Shown here: piece after piece, positions 63,401 to 64,000 of the stretch
Numbering within the stretch: the stretch's first letter is position 1
Layout of the letters: every line of letters starts with the position of its first letter
Source: Symbiodinium natans
Lineage: Eukaryota; Sar; Dinophyceae; Suessiales; Symbiodiniaceae
Reading direction: 5' to 3'
DNA: 64,000 nucleotides
Assembly: GCA_905221605.1 (NCBI GenBank)
Contig: CAJNDS010002524.1
Span: 320,249 to 384,248 of the forward strand
Position numbers and translations under genes: made by a program
The notes under the pieces: model-generated
Told to the model about the DNA's origin: nothing
The model's input: only the letters and a program-made list of their open reading frames with translations
Database searches by the model: none

Positions 63401-63480
63401 GATACCTCGGCCCGGGCATTCGAGTATGGCTGGCGAACGGACCAGATTGGTGAGACGAAGCTCATGGAGGACCCCTCGCC
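63401..63480 (+). CDS. Candidate internal exon, unknown protein
   Basis: CCAGAG|G opens DTSARAFEYGWRTDQIGETK then LMEDPS, with a consensus GTGAGT donor at 63481 (in-frame TGA if unspliced). Unrecognised. Confidence 0.5.
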
Positions 63481-63498
63481 GTGAGTGAGGGCCTAAAC

Positions 63499-63776
63499 CC
63501 TGAACCCCTAAACCCCTAAACCCCTAAACCCCTAAACCCCTAAACCCCTAAACCCCTAAACCCCTAAACCCCTAAACCCCTAAACCCCTAAACACCTAAA
63601 CCCCTAAACCCCTAAACCCCTAAACCCCTAAACCCCTAAACCCCTAAACCCCTAAACCCCTAAACCCCTAAAAACCCCTAAACCCCTAAACCCCTAAACC
63701 CCCTAAACCCCTAAACCCCTAAACCCCTAAACCCCTTAACCCCTTAACCCCTTAACCCCCTAAACCCCTAAACCTA
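63499..63776 (-). repeat. Octamer array CCCCTAAA
   Basis: About 33 units of CCCCTAAA, one base longer than the usual heptamer, with a few CCCCTTAA variants at the end. Confidence 0.95.
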
Positions 63777-63885
63777 AACTCAAGACCCCACGTCTCCACG
63801 GATCCTAACGAAGCTAGCCCTAAACCATGGCACTTTCTGAAACCTAAGCCCAAACCTGAACCCGAAACCCCAAACCCATCAACCC

Positions 63886-64000
63886 TACATGTAGGGGCCC
63901 CCTAGTTATAAGTAAGGTTTTTTTGTGCCCCTAAATTGGGTTATCAGTCCTATTGTTTAGGTTCTACTTCCCTTAAGTCAGTGTAGTTAGGGGGCCACTA
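63886..64000. mobile_element. TIR element, family G, cut by window end
   Basis: GTAGGGGCCCCCTAGTTATA and TAGTTAGGGGGCCACTA are inverted, related to 34401-34518. Confidence 0.7.

Overview
The window looks like nuclear DNA of a dinoflagellate. The evidence is the plant/dinoflagellate-type telomere heptamer TTTAGGG/CCCTAAA scattered internally in dozens of arrays, genes cut into many very short exons, 5' splice sites that are GT, GC or GA, 3' splice sites that are almost always AG|G, short direct repeats at exon-intron junctions, and abundant short terminal-inverted-repeat (TIR) elements. I cannot name the species. No rRNA, tRNA or CRISPR was seen. All genes I can support run on the + strand.

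Layout: 0.4-9.0 kb holds isolated exon-like islands, including an Arg/Asp-repeat exon and a probable terminal exon at 8872-9022. 10.4-27.0 kb (perhaps from an ATG exon at 9305) is a DHRS1-like short-chain dehydrogenase/reductase spread over about 16 small exons, one only 14 nt long. Inside one of its introns lies a complete five-exon class I heme peroxidase (ascorbate/cytochrome c peroxidase type) at 16999-18954. 29.1-34.0 kb encodes an unrecognised polytopic membrane protein, mostly in one 1.55-kb exon. 34-51 kb and 53.6-63.5 kb contain further isolated exon islands of unrecognised genes between repeats. 51267-53339 is a seven-exon ubiquitin-like plus DUF4116-like repeat protein whose introns are clean examples of two insertion types: 107-109-nt introner elements and telomere-repeat arrays.

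The recurring architecture is a short GC-rich exon between telomere-like arrays. In most introns of the dehydrogenase gene the 5' part carries TTTAGGG and the 3' part CCCTAAA, so the intron RNA could fold back through telomeric arms and bring the splice sites together. A telomeric array at 52736-52815 is flanked by an exact 12-nt duplication of coding sequence, and another intron (52189-52251) is almost nothing but telomere repeat. Telomere-repeat insertion as a source of introns is the main idea offered here. Several TIR families with 4-nt target duplications, a G-rich element present twice (31.5 and 45.7 kb), and large diverged duplications (20.7/21.4/30 kb, 49.9/50.2 kb) fill the remaining space.
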